A program made the position numbers and the translations under genes. This document shows positions 8,811 to 17,135 of a stretch of DNA of 64,000 bases, piece after piece (the first letter of the stretch is position 1; every line of letters starts with the position of its first letter). This DNA is from Natrinema altunense (GTDB lineage Archaea; Halobacteriota; Halobacteria; Halobacteriales; Natrialbaceae), in NCBI RefSeq assembly GCF_000731985.1, contig NZ_JNCS01000004.1, positions 248,001 to 312,000 on the forward strand, in the 5' to 3' direction. Under the pieces are notes generated by a model that worked only from the letters and a program-made list of their open reading frames with translations, made no database searches and was not told where the DNA came from.

Positions 8811-9670
8811 GACGAGTCACCTGGAATTGCGAAGTAGCTGCTTCCGTAGTCGAGCGTCCGATTAACCGCGAACGTCAGGACGAAGTAGATCAGACTCATA
8901 AAGAGGACGATTTCGAGGACTGCGGTGGTCTGCTGGAGGAACAGATCGTGGCTGCGCTTGAGCAGTTCGGCGAGGCCGATCGCGAACGCGATCGAGGTGT
9001 CCTTGAGCACGATCGTGAACTCGTTTTGGAACCCGGGAACGCTCCGGCGGAGCGCCTGGGGAACGACCACGTGTCGAATACCCTCCAAACGGCTCATCCC
9101 GATCGATCTGGCCGCGGCCAGTTGGCCCTCGTCGATACTCTCCAACGCGCCGCGGAAGATCTGTGACTGGTAGGCCGCGCTCCGGAAGCCGAGCGCGAGC
9201 GTCGCCGCCATGAAGGTATCCGGCACGCTCGTCGGCACGGTAAACGGCGTCGGCCCGAGTGCGGCGTCGACGGCCGTCAGGACCGCGACGATCGCGTTGA
9301 TCGGAACCTCGATGGGCAACACGTAGTAGGTGAAGATCATGATGACGATGATCGGCGTTCCGCGCAGTACCACGCCGAACTTGCGGACGAGCGTCCGCAG
9401 GACACCGTCGCCGTACACCTCGATCGCGCCCGCCGGAAAGCCGAGCAGGAAGCCGAGCACGAGGCTGGTCACCGTGAGGAGAACGGTAAGTACCGTCCCC
9501 CCAAGCAGGTAGTCGGCGTTCGCCGCGACGAACTCCCAGTCACCGACCTGGAGCGGCCCCGCTGCGACCGGATCGACCAGCGCCGGGACCGTCTCCGCGA
9601 CGGCGAGGACTCCGTCCGGCCGGTGTGCAAGCGCTGCCAGGGACTGTCCCAGCCAGAGCGTGAGGTCCAT
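8807..9670 (-). CDS. polar amino-acid ABC transporter permease (proximal copy)
   Basis: A 287-residue permease of the HisM/GlnP family. It has the contact motif ARSIGMSRLEGIRHVVVPQ and the segment VVLRGTPIIVIMIFTYYVLP. Hydrophobic spans run from about residue 50 to the end. It begins 14 bp after the stop of the binding-protein gene and overlaps the ATPase gene by 4 bp. Two different permeases in one operon imply a heterodimeric channel. Confidence 0.92.
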   Translation of the reverse strand: MDLTLWLGQSLAALAHRPDGVLAVAETVPALVDPVAAGPLQVGDWEFVAANADYLLGGTVLTVLLTVTSLVLGFLLGFPAGAIEVYGDGVLRTLVRKFGVVLRGTPIIVIMIFTYYVLPIEVPINAIVAVLTAVDAALGPTPFTVPTSVPDTFMAATLALGFRSAAYQSQIFRGALESIDEGQLAAARSIGMSRLEGIRHVVVPQALRRSVPGFQNEFTIVLKDTSIAFAIGLAELLKRSHDLFLQQTTAVLEIVLFMSLIYFVLTFAVNRTLDYGSSYFAIPGDSS

Positions 9671-9684
9671 CTATGATCTCTCGG

Positions 9685-10512
9685 TTAGCCGCTGAACCAC
9701 TCTTCGGAGATCTCGTCGTACTCGCCGCTCTCGCGGACCGCGGCCAGCCCCTCGTTGAGCGCCTCGAGCAGGTCGTCGTCGTCCGGCCGGACGGCGAAGC
9801 CGAACTCCTCGCCGGTCTCCTCGATGAACGCGACTTCGACGTCGCGCTCGGACGCGAACGTCTTTGCGACCGGATCGTCGAGCACGACGGCGTCGATCGT
9901 TCCGGATTCGAGTTCCTCCGTCGCCAACACGTAGTTGTCGTAGGAGTTGAAGTCGCTCTCGGCGATCAGGCCGGCCCCGATCAGGTCGTCCTTGACGAGC
10001 ACCTCGCCGGTCGTTCCGCTCTGGGCACCGACGGTCGTTCCCTCGAGGTCCTCGAGCGACTCGGGTTGGAGGTCGCCGCCGGACTGGACGAGGATCGCCT
10101 GGTCGGCGCTGTGGTACGGGTCGGTGAAGTCGAAGGACTCCTGGCGCTGCTCGTTGATCGTCATTGCCGCGGCGATGACGTCGATCTTGCCGTCCTTGAG
10201 GGCCGGCGGGAGCCCGTCGAACCCCTGGTCTTTCCACTCGGCCAGTTCGTACTCGGTCTCGCCGACGACGGCCTCGAGCAGATCGATATCGAACCCGACC
10301 AGATCGCTCCCCCGTTTCATCTCGAACGGCGGGAAGCCGGCGGCCGTTCCCGGGACGATCACGTTCTCGTCGTCGGGGTCCGGGGAGTCACTGCCGCTGC
10401 TCTCGAGACAGCCCGCGAGTCCAGTGACAGCGATGCCTGCAGTACCCGACAGTTTCAAATACTGTCGGCGGTCGAGTGCGTCCGTTTCGTCCGTCCGTTC
10501 CATGTTCTCCAT
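9685..10512 (-). CDS. polar amino-acid ABC transporter binding lipoprotein
   Basis: A substrate-binding protein of the SBP_bac_3 family and the first gene of the four-gene uptake operon. The start MENMERTDETDALDRRQYLK is followed by a Tat-like signal (DRRQYLKLSGTAG) and the lipobox LAGC. The mature part shows FPPFEMKRGSDLVGFDIDLL and IDVIAAAMTINEQRQESFDFT, typical of amino-acid binding proteins. I chose the ATG at 10512 because an AT-rich TATA-like stretch (about 10534-10550) places the transcript start close to it. GTG 10521 and ATG 10503 are alternatives. The ligand is not predictable. Confidence 0.93.
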   Translation of the reverse strand: MENMERTDETDALDRRQYLKLSGTAGIAVTGLAGCLESSGSDSPDPDDENVIVPGTAAGFPPFEMKRGSDLVGFDIDLLEAVVGETEYELAEWKDQGFDGLPPALKDGKIDVIAAAMTINEQRQESFDFTDPYHSADQAILVQSGGDLQPESLEDLEGTTVGAQSGTTGEVLVKDDLIGAGLIAESDFNSYDNYVLATEELESGTIDAVVLDDPVAKTFASERDVEVAFIEETGEEFGFAVRPDDDDLLEALNEGLAAVRESGEYDEISEEWFSG

Positions 10513-10701
10513 ACCCGGCACTAGAATAGCAATGGTTTATGTGTTAAGATACAGCTCGCACGAGAAATCGTTCGACGATCGGAGAGGAACGACACGAACG
10601 TGATCGGGTCGAGCCGGTCCCGTACCGTGTGTTGTCGTCCGCGCTCCCGGCGGCGGGAGGTCGGCACACACTTGTAGGGGCCGCTAATAGGGACCGAGTA
10701 G

Positions 10702-11898
10702 ATGGTCGATATCGCCACGTTCGGCACCTTTGCCGTGGCCGCAGTCGCGAGTCTCTTCATGGCCTGGGCGATCGGTGCCGGCTCGAGCGGCTCGACACCC
10801 TTCGCGCCGGCCGTCGGTGCGAACGCGATTTCGGTGATGCGGGCCGGCTTTCTCGTCGGCCTGCTCGGCTTCGCCGGGGCGGTCCTCCAGGGCGCGAACG
10901 TCTCCGAAGCGGTCGGCACGGAACTGATCGCCGGCGACGTCACGCTCTCGTCGGTGGCCGCGACGCTCGCCTTGCTCATCGCGGCCGGGCTGGTGGCGAT
11001 CGGCATTTTCACCGGCTACCCGATCGCGACGGCGTTTACGGTTACCGGCGCGGTCATCGGAACCGGGCTCGCCATGGGCGGCGACCCCGCGTGGGCGAAG
11101 TATACGGAAATCGCTACGCTGTGGGTTCTGACGCCGTTCATCGGCGGCTCCATCGCCTACGCGGTCGCCCGAGCGCTCCGCGCGGAGGTGATCGCCGAGG
11201 AGTCCCTCATCATCGTGTTGGCCGCCATCGTTGGCGCGATCGTCGCCAACATCGAGTTCGCGATCCTCGGTTCGTCGGCGGGCGGCGGCGCGTCGATTGC
11301 ACAGGCCTCGAGCACGTCGCTCCCGGGGCCGGCGGTCGCCGGCACCGCCCTCGCGACGCTCGCGATCGCGGCCCTGTGGGCGGTCGCGATCGGGGTCGAC
11401 CTTCGAAACGGAACGGAGCGGGGCGAACGCCACTTCCTGCTCATACTCGGAGGGCTCGTCGCCTTCTCCGCCGGCGGCAGTCAGGTGGGGCTGGCGATCG
11501 GGCCGCTGATCCCGCTTTCGGGCGACCTCGACCTGCCCCTGCTCGCGATGCTCGTCGGCGGCGGGTTCGGCCTCCTGATCGGTTCGTGGACCGGTGCGCC
11601 GCGGATGATCAAAGCCATTTCCCAGGACTACTCCTCGCTGGGGCCGCGCCGGTCGATCGCCGCGCTCATCCCCTCGTTCATCATCGCACAGGCCGCCGTC
11701 TTCTACGGCATCCCGGTCTCGTTCAACGAGATCATCGTCAGTGCGATCATCGGGAGCGGCTACGCCGCGGCCGGTGCCGGTGGCGGCGTCAGCGCGCGGA
11801 AGATGGGCGTGACCGTCCTCGCGTGGGTCGGCTCGCTGGCCGGCGCGGTCACCGTCTCCTTCATCGGCTACACCGCCGTCGCCGCGCTCGTGCTCTGA
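10702..11898 (+). CDS. PiT-family inorganic phosphate transporter
   Basis: A 398-residue polytopic membrane protein with about ten hydrophobic segments. The N-terminal repeat has FMAWAIGAGSSGSTPFAPAV followed by GANAIS, and the C-terminal half repeats the theme with FYGIPVSFNEIIVSAIIGSG. These correspond to the duplicated signature of PiT phosphate/cation symporters. It has its own start and is followed after 49 bp by an unrelated membrane protein in the same direction. Phosphate is the family substrate; metal-phosphate transport is equally possible. Confidence 0.88.
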   Translation: MVDIATFGTFAVAAVASLFMAWAIGAGSSGSTPFAPAVGANAISVMRAGFLVGLLGFAGAVLQGANVSEAVGTELIAGDVTLSSVAATLALLIAAGLVAIGIFTGYPIATAFTVTGAVIGTGLAMGGDPAWAKYTEIATLWVLTPFIGGSIAYAVARALRAEVIAEESLIIVLAAIVGAIVANIEFAILGSSAGGGASIAQASSTSLPGPAVAGTALATLAIAALWAVAIGVDLRNGTERGERHFLLILGGLVAFSAGGSQVGLAIGPLIPLSGDLDLPLLAMLVGGGFGLLIGSWTGAPRMIKAISQDYSSLGPRRSIAALIPSFIIAQAAVFYGIPVSFNEIIVSAIIGSGYAAAGAGGGVSARKMGVTVLAWVGSLAGAVTVSFIGYTAVAALVL

Positions 11899-11917
11899 TC
11901 CGTGCAACATCGAACGG

Positions 11918-11926
11918 TCTTTACCC
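11918..11926 (+). promoter_or_regulatory. TATA-like box before the repeat-tailed membrane protein
   Basis: TCTTTACCC lies about 25-30 nt upstream of the ATG at 11948, the usual haloarchaeal distance. It suggests a separate promoter from the phosphate transporter. Confidence 0.4.
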
Positions 11927-11947
11927 GAGAGGTCGTGAGTTCGACGC

Positions 11948-12826
11948 ATGGACGAGGACGCCGTCGACGGCACCGACACCGCCGACGAAACGATGCAGTG
12001 GCGGCGAGACGCCAGTACCTCACACACCGTACGACTCCTGTGGGCGTTCGGCGTCGGTACCTTCTTCGCCGCGATCGGGACCGTCGTCTGCTGGCGACTG
12101 TACAGGCTCGGCAGCGAGGCCGCGGGCGGCCCCGGCGGGACCGTCGTGCTCGCGTTCATCGCGGCGTTCGCGGCGACCGTTCTCGCACTGGCCGCCTCGA
12201 GCCACACGGAGGCCCACCTGACGCGGATCGCCGAGGGACTCCCCATCGACGCACCGACAGGAACGAGCCTGAACCGTGCGATCGACGCCGCCGTCGGCAC
12301 GGTCGTCATGGGAGCGGTCATCGGCGCGCTGATGGGAATCGGATGGTACGTCTCGCAAAACGAACTGCTGGCCGCCGGTGCCGGGCCGTTCACCGGGCTC
12401 GCCGCCCTGTTGATTCCGGGGGCCCTTATCGCACTCGTCCTCGCCTCGTTCCTGCAGTCGGTCGGGGCGTTCGACCGTGAGGAGGGGACGATCTACCTCT
12501 ACGAACCCGAACAGCGAATCGATCTCTCGCTGGTCAACGCCGTATCCAGCCGGCGGATTGGCGATACGACCATCGTCTCCCTCGAGTACAAACAGCCCGA
12601 CGGCCAGTACGTTGCGGGACCGCGTCGGATCGCCGTGCCACCCGCGATCGCCGACGAAATTCGAGCGATCGTCGAGACGCGTCGCGTCCGGTTCTCCGAG
12701 CGAGTCGGGCAGCGGCTACGGGGCATTGGACGTCGAGTCGGGCAGCGGCTACGGGGCATTGGACGTCGAGTCGGGCAGCGGCTACGGGGCATTGGACGTC
12801 GACTTCGGGGTCTCGTCAGGCGGTGA
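11948..12826 (+). CDS. membrane protein with tandem Arg-rich C-terminal repeats
   Basis: A 292-residue protein with an acidic N-terminus of about 25 residues. Four hydrophobic segments follow (about residues 32-50, 65-85, 115-135, 145-165), then a soluble domain with YEPEQRIDLSLVNAV and IVSLEYKQ (about 180-245). The tail is a threefold exact repeat of VGQRLRGIGRR ending LRGLVRR. The tail is strongly basic, unlike the acidic proteins around it, and could form an amphipathic Arg helix that binds nucleic acid or membrane lipid. No family recognised. Confidence 0.7.
   Translation: MDEDAVDGTDTADETMQWRRDASTSHTVRLLWAFGVGTFFAAIGTVVCWRLYRLGSEAAGGPGGTVVLAFIAAFAATVLALAASSHTEAHLTRIAEGLPIDAPTGTSLNRAIDAAVGTVVMGAVIGALMGIGWYVSQNELLAAGAGPFTGLAALLIPGALIALVLASFLQSVGAFDREEGTIYLYEPEQRIDLSLVNAVSSRRIGDTTIVSLEYKQPDGQYVAGPRRIAVPPAIADEIRAIVETRRVRFSERVGQRLRGIGRRVGQRLRGIGRRVGQRLRGIGRRLRGLVRR
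12701..12799. repeat. three exact 33-bp tandem repeats inside a coding region
   Basis: Copies run 12701-12733, 12734-12766 and 12767-12799. Each begins CGAGTCGGGCAGCGGCTACG and the three look identical by eye. Because 33 is a multiple of three, copy-number change keeps the reading frame of the host gene, adding or removing 11 residues (VGQRLRGIGRR). Confidence 0.9.
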
Positions 12827-12913
12827 GTTGTCGGCACTGCGTCTCCACGACGCAGGGACGGCGATTCCGGTTCGGTCGGCGGCGGTGAGTCGTCGTGAGG
12901 CGGCTCTCGTGAG

Positions 12914-14329
12914 CTACTCGAGCGGGCTGTCCGTCACGTCGCCGGCATCGGGCTCCTCCTCGAGCGACTCGTCCTCGTCGGCCTCGGTCGCGTCCGCCTC
13001 GAGTTTCGTCAGCCGGGCCATCATGATCCGGGTGTTTTCGACGTCTTCGACGGTGATGCGGACGCCGTCGTAGGTGATCTCTTCACCTTCCTCGACGAGC
13101 CGCCCGGCGCGGTTGAAGATGAAGCCGGCGATGGTCTCGAACTCCTGTCCCTCGGGCAGGTCGATGTCGAGCGCCTCGTTGACGTCCTCGATGTTGACCT
13201 CGCCGCGGACGAGAACGGTGTCGTCGTCGATCTCCTCGATGGGCTGTTCCTCGCCGCCCTCGAGGATCTCGCCGATGATCTCCTCGATCATGTCCTCCAT
13301 CGTCACCAGCCCCTCGGTGGTCCCGAACTCGTCGATGACGATCGCCATGTGCATCCGGTTTTCCCGCATCTCGGTCAGGAGTTCGTCGACGTTCTTCGAT
13401 TCGGGGACGTGCAGCGTCGGCTGGATGAGGTCCGCGAGCTCGAGTTCGCCGTCTTCGGCCTCGCCGTAGTTGAGGTCCCGGACGAGATCGCGGATGTGGA
13501 CGACGCCTTGCACGTTGTCGAGGCTGCCCTCGTAGACCGGAATGCGGGCGTGGCCGCTCTGGATACAGGTCTCGATCGCTTCGTCGATACCGGCGTCTTT
13601 CGGGACCGCCGTCATGTCGAGACGCGGCGTCATCACCTCCTTGACGATGGTATTGTTAAAGCGGAAGATCCGCGTGAGCATCTCGTGTTCCTCCTCCTCC
13701 AAGACGCCCTCGCGTTCGCCGGACTCGATCATCTCCTGGATCTCGTCGCGGGTGACGTACGGCGACTCGATCGCGCCCGTCGACCCGATGAGCTTGTTGA
13801 TCTGTCGGGTGAGGTAATCGAAAAGGACGATCAGCGGAAAAAGGAGGTACTCCGTGGCCTTCAGCGGTCTCGCGATGCGAATCGACCACGCTTCCGTGTT
13901 CTCGACGGCGTAGGACTTGGGAACGCTCTCGCCGAACAGGAGGACGAGGGCAGTGATCCCGAACGTCGCCAGCAAGACGCCGACCAGCCCGCCGAAGTGG
14001 ATCGACAGGATCGCCGTCGCGATCGAGGACATCGCGATGTTGACGATGTTGTTGCCGACCAGGATCGTCACGAGCAGCCTGTGGGGATCGTCCTTGAGTC
14101 CCTTGACCAGGCTCGCACCCGGGATATCGTCCTCGATCATCCCCTCGAGACGGTGTTTCGGAAGGTTGAACATCGCGATCTCCGACGAGGAAAAGAACGC
14201 GGAGAGCGCAATGAGGGCCGCGATAGCGACCACTCCGAGCACCGTCACTGTGGACTGATCGAACCCGACACCCACGACTGGGACCTCGTAGGCGGCCAAC
14301 GGGACCGCAAACAGCGGAGACAACGCCAT
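12914..14329 (-). CDS. CNNM/CorC-type transporter with DUF21, CBS pair and CorC_HlyC domains
   Basis: A 471-residue membrane protein of the 'hemolysin' family. The DUF21 membrane domain covers about residues 25-200, with ALSAFFSSSEIAMFNLPKHR and TILVGNNIVNIAMSSIATAI. Two CBS motifs cover about 215-340 (VMTPRLDMTAVP, LLTEMRENRMHMAIVIDEFG). A CorC_HlyC domain follows at about 355-440 (LVRGEVNIEDVNEALDIDLP), then an acidic tail. Family members export or regulate Mg2+ and other divalent metals; the CBS pair likely binds ATP-Mg. The gene is convergent with the preceding one. Confidence 0.9.
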   Translation of the reverse strand: MALSPLFAVPLAAYEVPVVGVGFDQSTVTVLGVVAIAALIALSAFFSSSEIAMFNLPKHRLEGMIEDDIPGASLVKGLKDDPHRLLVTILVGNNIVNIAMSSIATAILSIHFGGLVGVLLATFGITALVLLFGESVPKSYAVENTEAWSIRIARPLKATEYLLFPLIVLFDYLTRQINKLIGSTGAIESPYVTRDEIQEMIESGEREGVLEEEEHEMLTRIFRFNNTIVKEVMTPRLDMTAVPKDAGIDEAIETCIQSGHARIPVYEGSLDNVQGVVHIRDLVRDLNYGEAEDGELELADLIQPTLHVPESKNVDELLTEMRENRMHMAIVIDEFGTTEGLVTMEDMIEEIIGEILEGGEEQPIEEIDDDTVLVRGEVNIEDVNEALDIDLPEGQEFETIAGFIFNRAGRLVEEGEEITYDGVRITVEDVENTRIMMARLTKLEADATEADEDESLEEEPDAGDVTDSPLE

Positions 14330-14441
14330 TGATATACAGCGTTATAGCTGGATCGGTTAACCGTTTCCCATTTTCCACCGACTCACGGCCATCGACGCCG
14401 GCGACGACACGTTTACCCGACCGTTTCCCATACATGTGGCC

Positions 14442-14747
14442 ATGAGCGAGACCGCCGAGCCACCGATCACGTTCTACCGACTGCAGGGCTGTCCGTACTG
14501 TGAGCGCGTCACCCGACTGTTAACCGAGTACGATCTCGAGTACCGCTCGCGGTTCGTCGAGCCGATGCACTCCGACCGCGATGTCGTCAAACGCGTCGCC
14601 GGCGTCCGGACCGTTCCCGTCGTGGTCGACGAGAACACGGGCGTCACGATGGCAGAGAGCGCCAACATCGTCGACTACCTCGAGTCCACCTACGGCGAGG
14701 GCGACCGCCCCGACGCGGCCGCGGCGAGCGCCGGAGGTGACGCCTGA
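14442..14747 (+). CDS. glutaredoxin-like / GST N-terminal domain protein
   Basis: A 101-residue thioredoxin-fold protein with the redox motif CPYC at residues 17-20 and the cis-proline segment RTVPVVVDE. Its GST-like end contains ESANIVDYLESTYG. The start at 14442 is supported by a TATA-like CGTTTACCCG about 29 nt upstream. The stop overlaps the next start by one base (TGATG), so the two redox-fold proteins are co-translated. Haloarchaea usually lack glutathione and use gamma-glutamylcysteine, so its partner thiol is uncertain. Confidence 0.85.
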   Translation: MSETAEPPITFYRLQGCPYCERVTRLLTEYDLEYRSRFVEPMHSDRDVVKRVAGVRTVPVVVDENTGVTMAESANIVDYLESTYGEGDRPDAAAASAGGDA

Positions 14748-15262
14748 TGCCGGAGTTCGACGTCGTCGAGTTGGGTCCGGCGGATCATCCCGAGCCCGGC
14801 GCGGCAGCCCCCGACTTCACGCGGCCGCTCGTCACCGACGAGTTCTGGGAGGACCGGACGCTCTCGAGGCTCGCCAACGAGACCGATGGGCCGACCGTCC
14901 TCGTCTTCACGCCGATGACCGGCTCCTTCCTCGCTACGTACGTCTGGGACGAACTCGCGGAGCGAAACTGGGACGACCGCGCGGGCCGGGTCGTCGGCGT
15001 CACGGCCTCGACGCCCTACGGCATCAAGCGCTTCCTCGACGACAACGAATATCCGTTCGCGTTCTTCGCCGACCCGAGCAATCGGGTGGCGGCGTCTTAC
15101 GGCGTCGACCACGATCTCGACGGGATGGCTGGTATCAGCGAACCCCGCGTCGCCTTCTTCGCGCTCGACGACGACCGCACGGTCGCGGGCGCGTGGGTCG
15201 CCACCGACTGGCCCGACTTCCCCGACTACGACGCGCTCGAGGCGGAACTCGGCCTCGAGTAA
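14747..15262 (+). CDS. peroxiredoxin-like protein without cysteine
   Basis: A 171-residue AhpC/TSA-fold protein: AAPDFTRPLVTDEFWEDRTL, then PTVLVFTPMTGSFLATYVWD, then GVTASTPYGIKRFLDDNEYP. In active peroxiredoxins the equivalent of residues 56-65 carries the peroxidatic Cys in a TxxC context. Here that segment is PMTGSFLATY, and the protein contains no cysteine at all. It therefore cannot act as a thiol peroxidase by the known mechanism. It is coupled by a one-base overlap to the CPYC glutaredoxin gene upstream, so the glutaredoxin may have a different client or supply the redox chemistry itself. Confidence 0.8.
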   Translation: MPEFDVVELGPADHPEPGAAAPDFTRPLVTDEFWEDRTLSRLANETDGPTVLVFTPMTGSFLATYVWDELAERNWDDRAGRVVGVTASTPYGIKRFLDDNEYPFAFFADPSNRVAASYGVDHDLDGMAGISEPRVAFFALDDDRTVAGAWVATDWPDFPDYDALEAELGLE

Positions 15263-15316
15263 GGGCTCGAACCCGAACGATACCTTTTTGCTCGGCATCC
15301 GCCGACTTCGAACCGA

Positions 15317-15904
15317 ATGAGCGAACTCGACCGCGCGGCCGACGCGATCGAATCGGGGGCCCTCGTCGTCTATCCCACCGAAACGGTCTACGGCCTCGGC
15401 GGAGCGGCGCTCGACTCCGAGACCGTCGAGCGCGTTTTCGAGGTAAAAGGGCGCGACCGGACGAAGCCGCTCTCCTTCGCCGTGCCGTCGGTGCCGTCGG
15501 CACTGCAGTACGTCCGTGCGACCGACCGGGAGCGGCGGTTCATGGCGTCGTTCCTCCCCGGGCCGGTGACGGTGCTCTGTCGGCGACGGGCGGCCGTGCC
15601 GGACGAACTCACGGCGGGCCGCGAGCGCGTCGGCGTCCGCATCCCCGACAACGACCTCGCGCTCGCGCTCTGTGAACGAGCCGGCACGCCGATCACCGCG
15701 ACGAGCGCGAACGTCAGCGGCCGCGAGAGCGCCCGCCGACTCGACGACCTCGACCCCGAAATCCGCGAGGCGGCCGCTGTCGTCCTCGACGGCGGCCGAA
15801 CCGACGGCGGGACCGAGAGTACCGTCGTCGACGTCTCGAGCGGGACGATCCACCGCCGTGGAGCGCAGGCCGACGAGATCGAAGCCTGGCTCGAGGGGCA
15901 CTGA
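15317..15904 (+). CDS. L-threonylcarbamoyladenylate synthase (Sua5/YrdC family)
   Basis: Makes threonylcarbamoyl-AMP from threonine, bicarbonate and ATP, the first step of tRNA t6A37 modification. The 195-residue protein is a single YrdC domain: ALVVYPTETVYGLGG near the N-terminus, KGRDRTKPLSFAVPS, LPGPVTVLCR, GVRIPDND and the family segment PITATSANVSG. The extra C-terminal Sua5 domain is absent, so it is the short TsaC-like form. A TATA-like stretch (ATACCTTTTTG, about 15281-15291) precedes the start. Confidence 0.92.
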   Translation: MSELDRAADAIESGALVVYPTETVYGLGGAALDSETVERVFEVKGRDRTKPLSFAVPSVPSALQYVRATDRERRFMASFLPGPVTVLCRRRAAVPDELTAGRERVGVRIPDNDLALALCERAGTPITATSANVSGRESARRLDDLDPEIREAAAVVLDGGRTDGGTESTVVDVSSGTIHRRGAQADEIEAWLEGH

Positions 15905-16022
15905 CGGCGGGACGATTGCGACAGCGGGGCCGGGACGATCCGACGGTGGAAGCACCGCTCACGAACCGCTCGGCTGGAAAATTTTATTTGATTTCAGACC
16001 AATATATTTCGTACGTCACCGC

Positions 16023-16235
16023 ATGAGCCGTCGTTCCCAACACGCCGACTCGTGGTTCCGGACGCACCCGGTTCTGTGGTGCTTCCTCGCTATCACCGTC
16101 CCCGGACTCGGCTATACCGTGAGCCAACTCGTGATCGCCGATCGAGCGCTCGCGAGTGCAGCACCGGTCGGCCTCATCTTCGGGCTCGTCTTCGCCGCCG
16201 GGACCGCGCTCCTGAAAGTCGCGCTGGATCGGTAG
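16023..16235 (+). CDS. small two-helix membrane protein
   Basis: A 70-residue protein from the ATG at 16023 (MSRRSQHADSWFRTHPVLWC). It has two hydrophobic segments, VLWCFLAITVPGLGYTVSQL and AAPVGLIFGLVFAAGTALLK. The upstream AT-rich stretch AAAATTTTATTTGATTT (about 15979-15995) is a good promoter candidate. I recognise no family. Confidence 0.65.
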   Translation: MSRRSQHADSWFRTHPVLWCFLAITVPGLGYTVSQLVIADRALASAAPVGLIFGLVFAAGTALLKVALDR

Positions 16236-16260
16236 GTGTCTCGAGGCGAGCCCATGCGGA

Positions 16261-16947
16261 CTACTCGACCCCCAACAACGATCGGAGCGTTCGCATCTTG
16301 ACGCCACACTCCGCGGCGAACTCGCAGGACTCGCACTTCGAGCGGTTGGCCGTCCGCGCGGGTGGCCCATCCAACTCCCGGACCGCCCGGAGTGCGCTCC
16401 GATACTGCGCCGTCCGCCGCGTCGTCAGTTCGAACGACCGGATCACGCCGTAGGCGGGATACTCCACCCAGGCCCGGTCGACCGTCTCCTGGTGCTCCCA
16501 GGCCAGCGCCTTCGCGGCTGCGACCGCGTGAACGGACTGGGGTTCCCAGACGCCGTTTTCCGGCGGCCGTCCCGACGAGATCAGCGTCGGCTCGAGCGGC
16601 TCGGCGAGGACCTTGTGAACGACGCCGTGACAGTGGCGGCCGGTCGCGAACACCGCTCGGTCGGCGGGGGTACAGAGGCGCTCCCACTGACCCGCGTCGG
16701 CGAGTCGCTCGCGGGTCGCCCCCAGCCGGTCGCGGTAGCGAGCGGCCGGGACGGCGATCGGTTCCTCGGCGAGAGCCCCCGGCGGGGACTCGAGCAGGTC
16801 GTCGTACCGGGTTGCAAGTGCCCGAACCGACTCGACCTCGGGCGGCGGCTCGCGGTCCTCGTCCGGCAGCCGTCGCTGGTAGTAACACTTCCGCGGACAG
16901 TAGGCGGCGGTCCGCAGATCGCTAAACGAAACCGGGGTACGTGTCAC
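16261..16947 (-). CDS. orphan Cas4-like Fe-S protein
   Basis: A 228-residue protein of the Dna2/Cas4 (RecB-nuclease) superfamily. It starts VSFSDLRTAAYCPRKCYYQR, the Cas4 N-terminal cysteine motif (C17, C21). It ends with C205, C208 and C214 (KCESCEFAAECGVK), which complete a likely 4Fe-4S site. The middle has QSVHAVAAAKALAWE, resembling the QxxxY region. I do not find the catalytic Asp and ExK motifs: the expected region reads CHGVVHKVLAEPLEPTLIS. No cas genes or CRISPR repeats occur in the window. The function is unknown; it may be a DNA-binding Fe-S protein without nuclease activity. Confidence 0.8.
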   Translation of the reverse strand: MTRTPVSFSDLRTAAYCPRKCYYQRRLPDEDREPPPEVESVRALATRYDDLLESPPGALAEEPIAVPAARYRDRLGATRERLADAGQWERLCTPADRAVFATGRHCHGVVHKVLAEPLEPTLISSGRPPENGVWEPQSVHAVAAAKALAWEHQETVDRAWVEYPAYGVIRSFELTTRRTAQYRSALRAVRELDGPPARTANRSKCESCEFAAECGVKMRTLRSLLGVE

Positions 16948-17135
16948 AACCCGTCTGGTCGCGGCTTCGTATAAGAAGTCTCGTAGCGGGGCGGCGTATA
17001 GGGCGTCGGAAGACCGGATCGGTGCAGCCGCGACCGAACCCGACGGCTGAGAGGGGGCCGACGACCTCGCGACGCTTCGATTCGCTCAGTCACGGGAGTC
17101 GAAGCCCGCTCACACGATCGCGGACGAAGTCGGCC

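Noticed and set aside
16261-16947. A CRISPR-Cas locus around the Cas4-like gene
   Set aside because: No repeat-spacer array and no other cas genes are seen in the window, and the Cas4-like protein seems to lack its active site.
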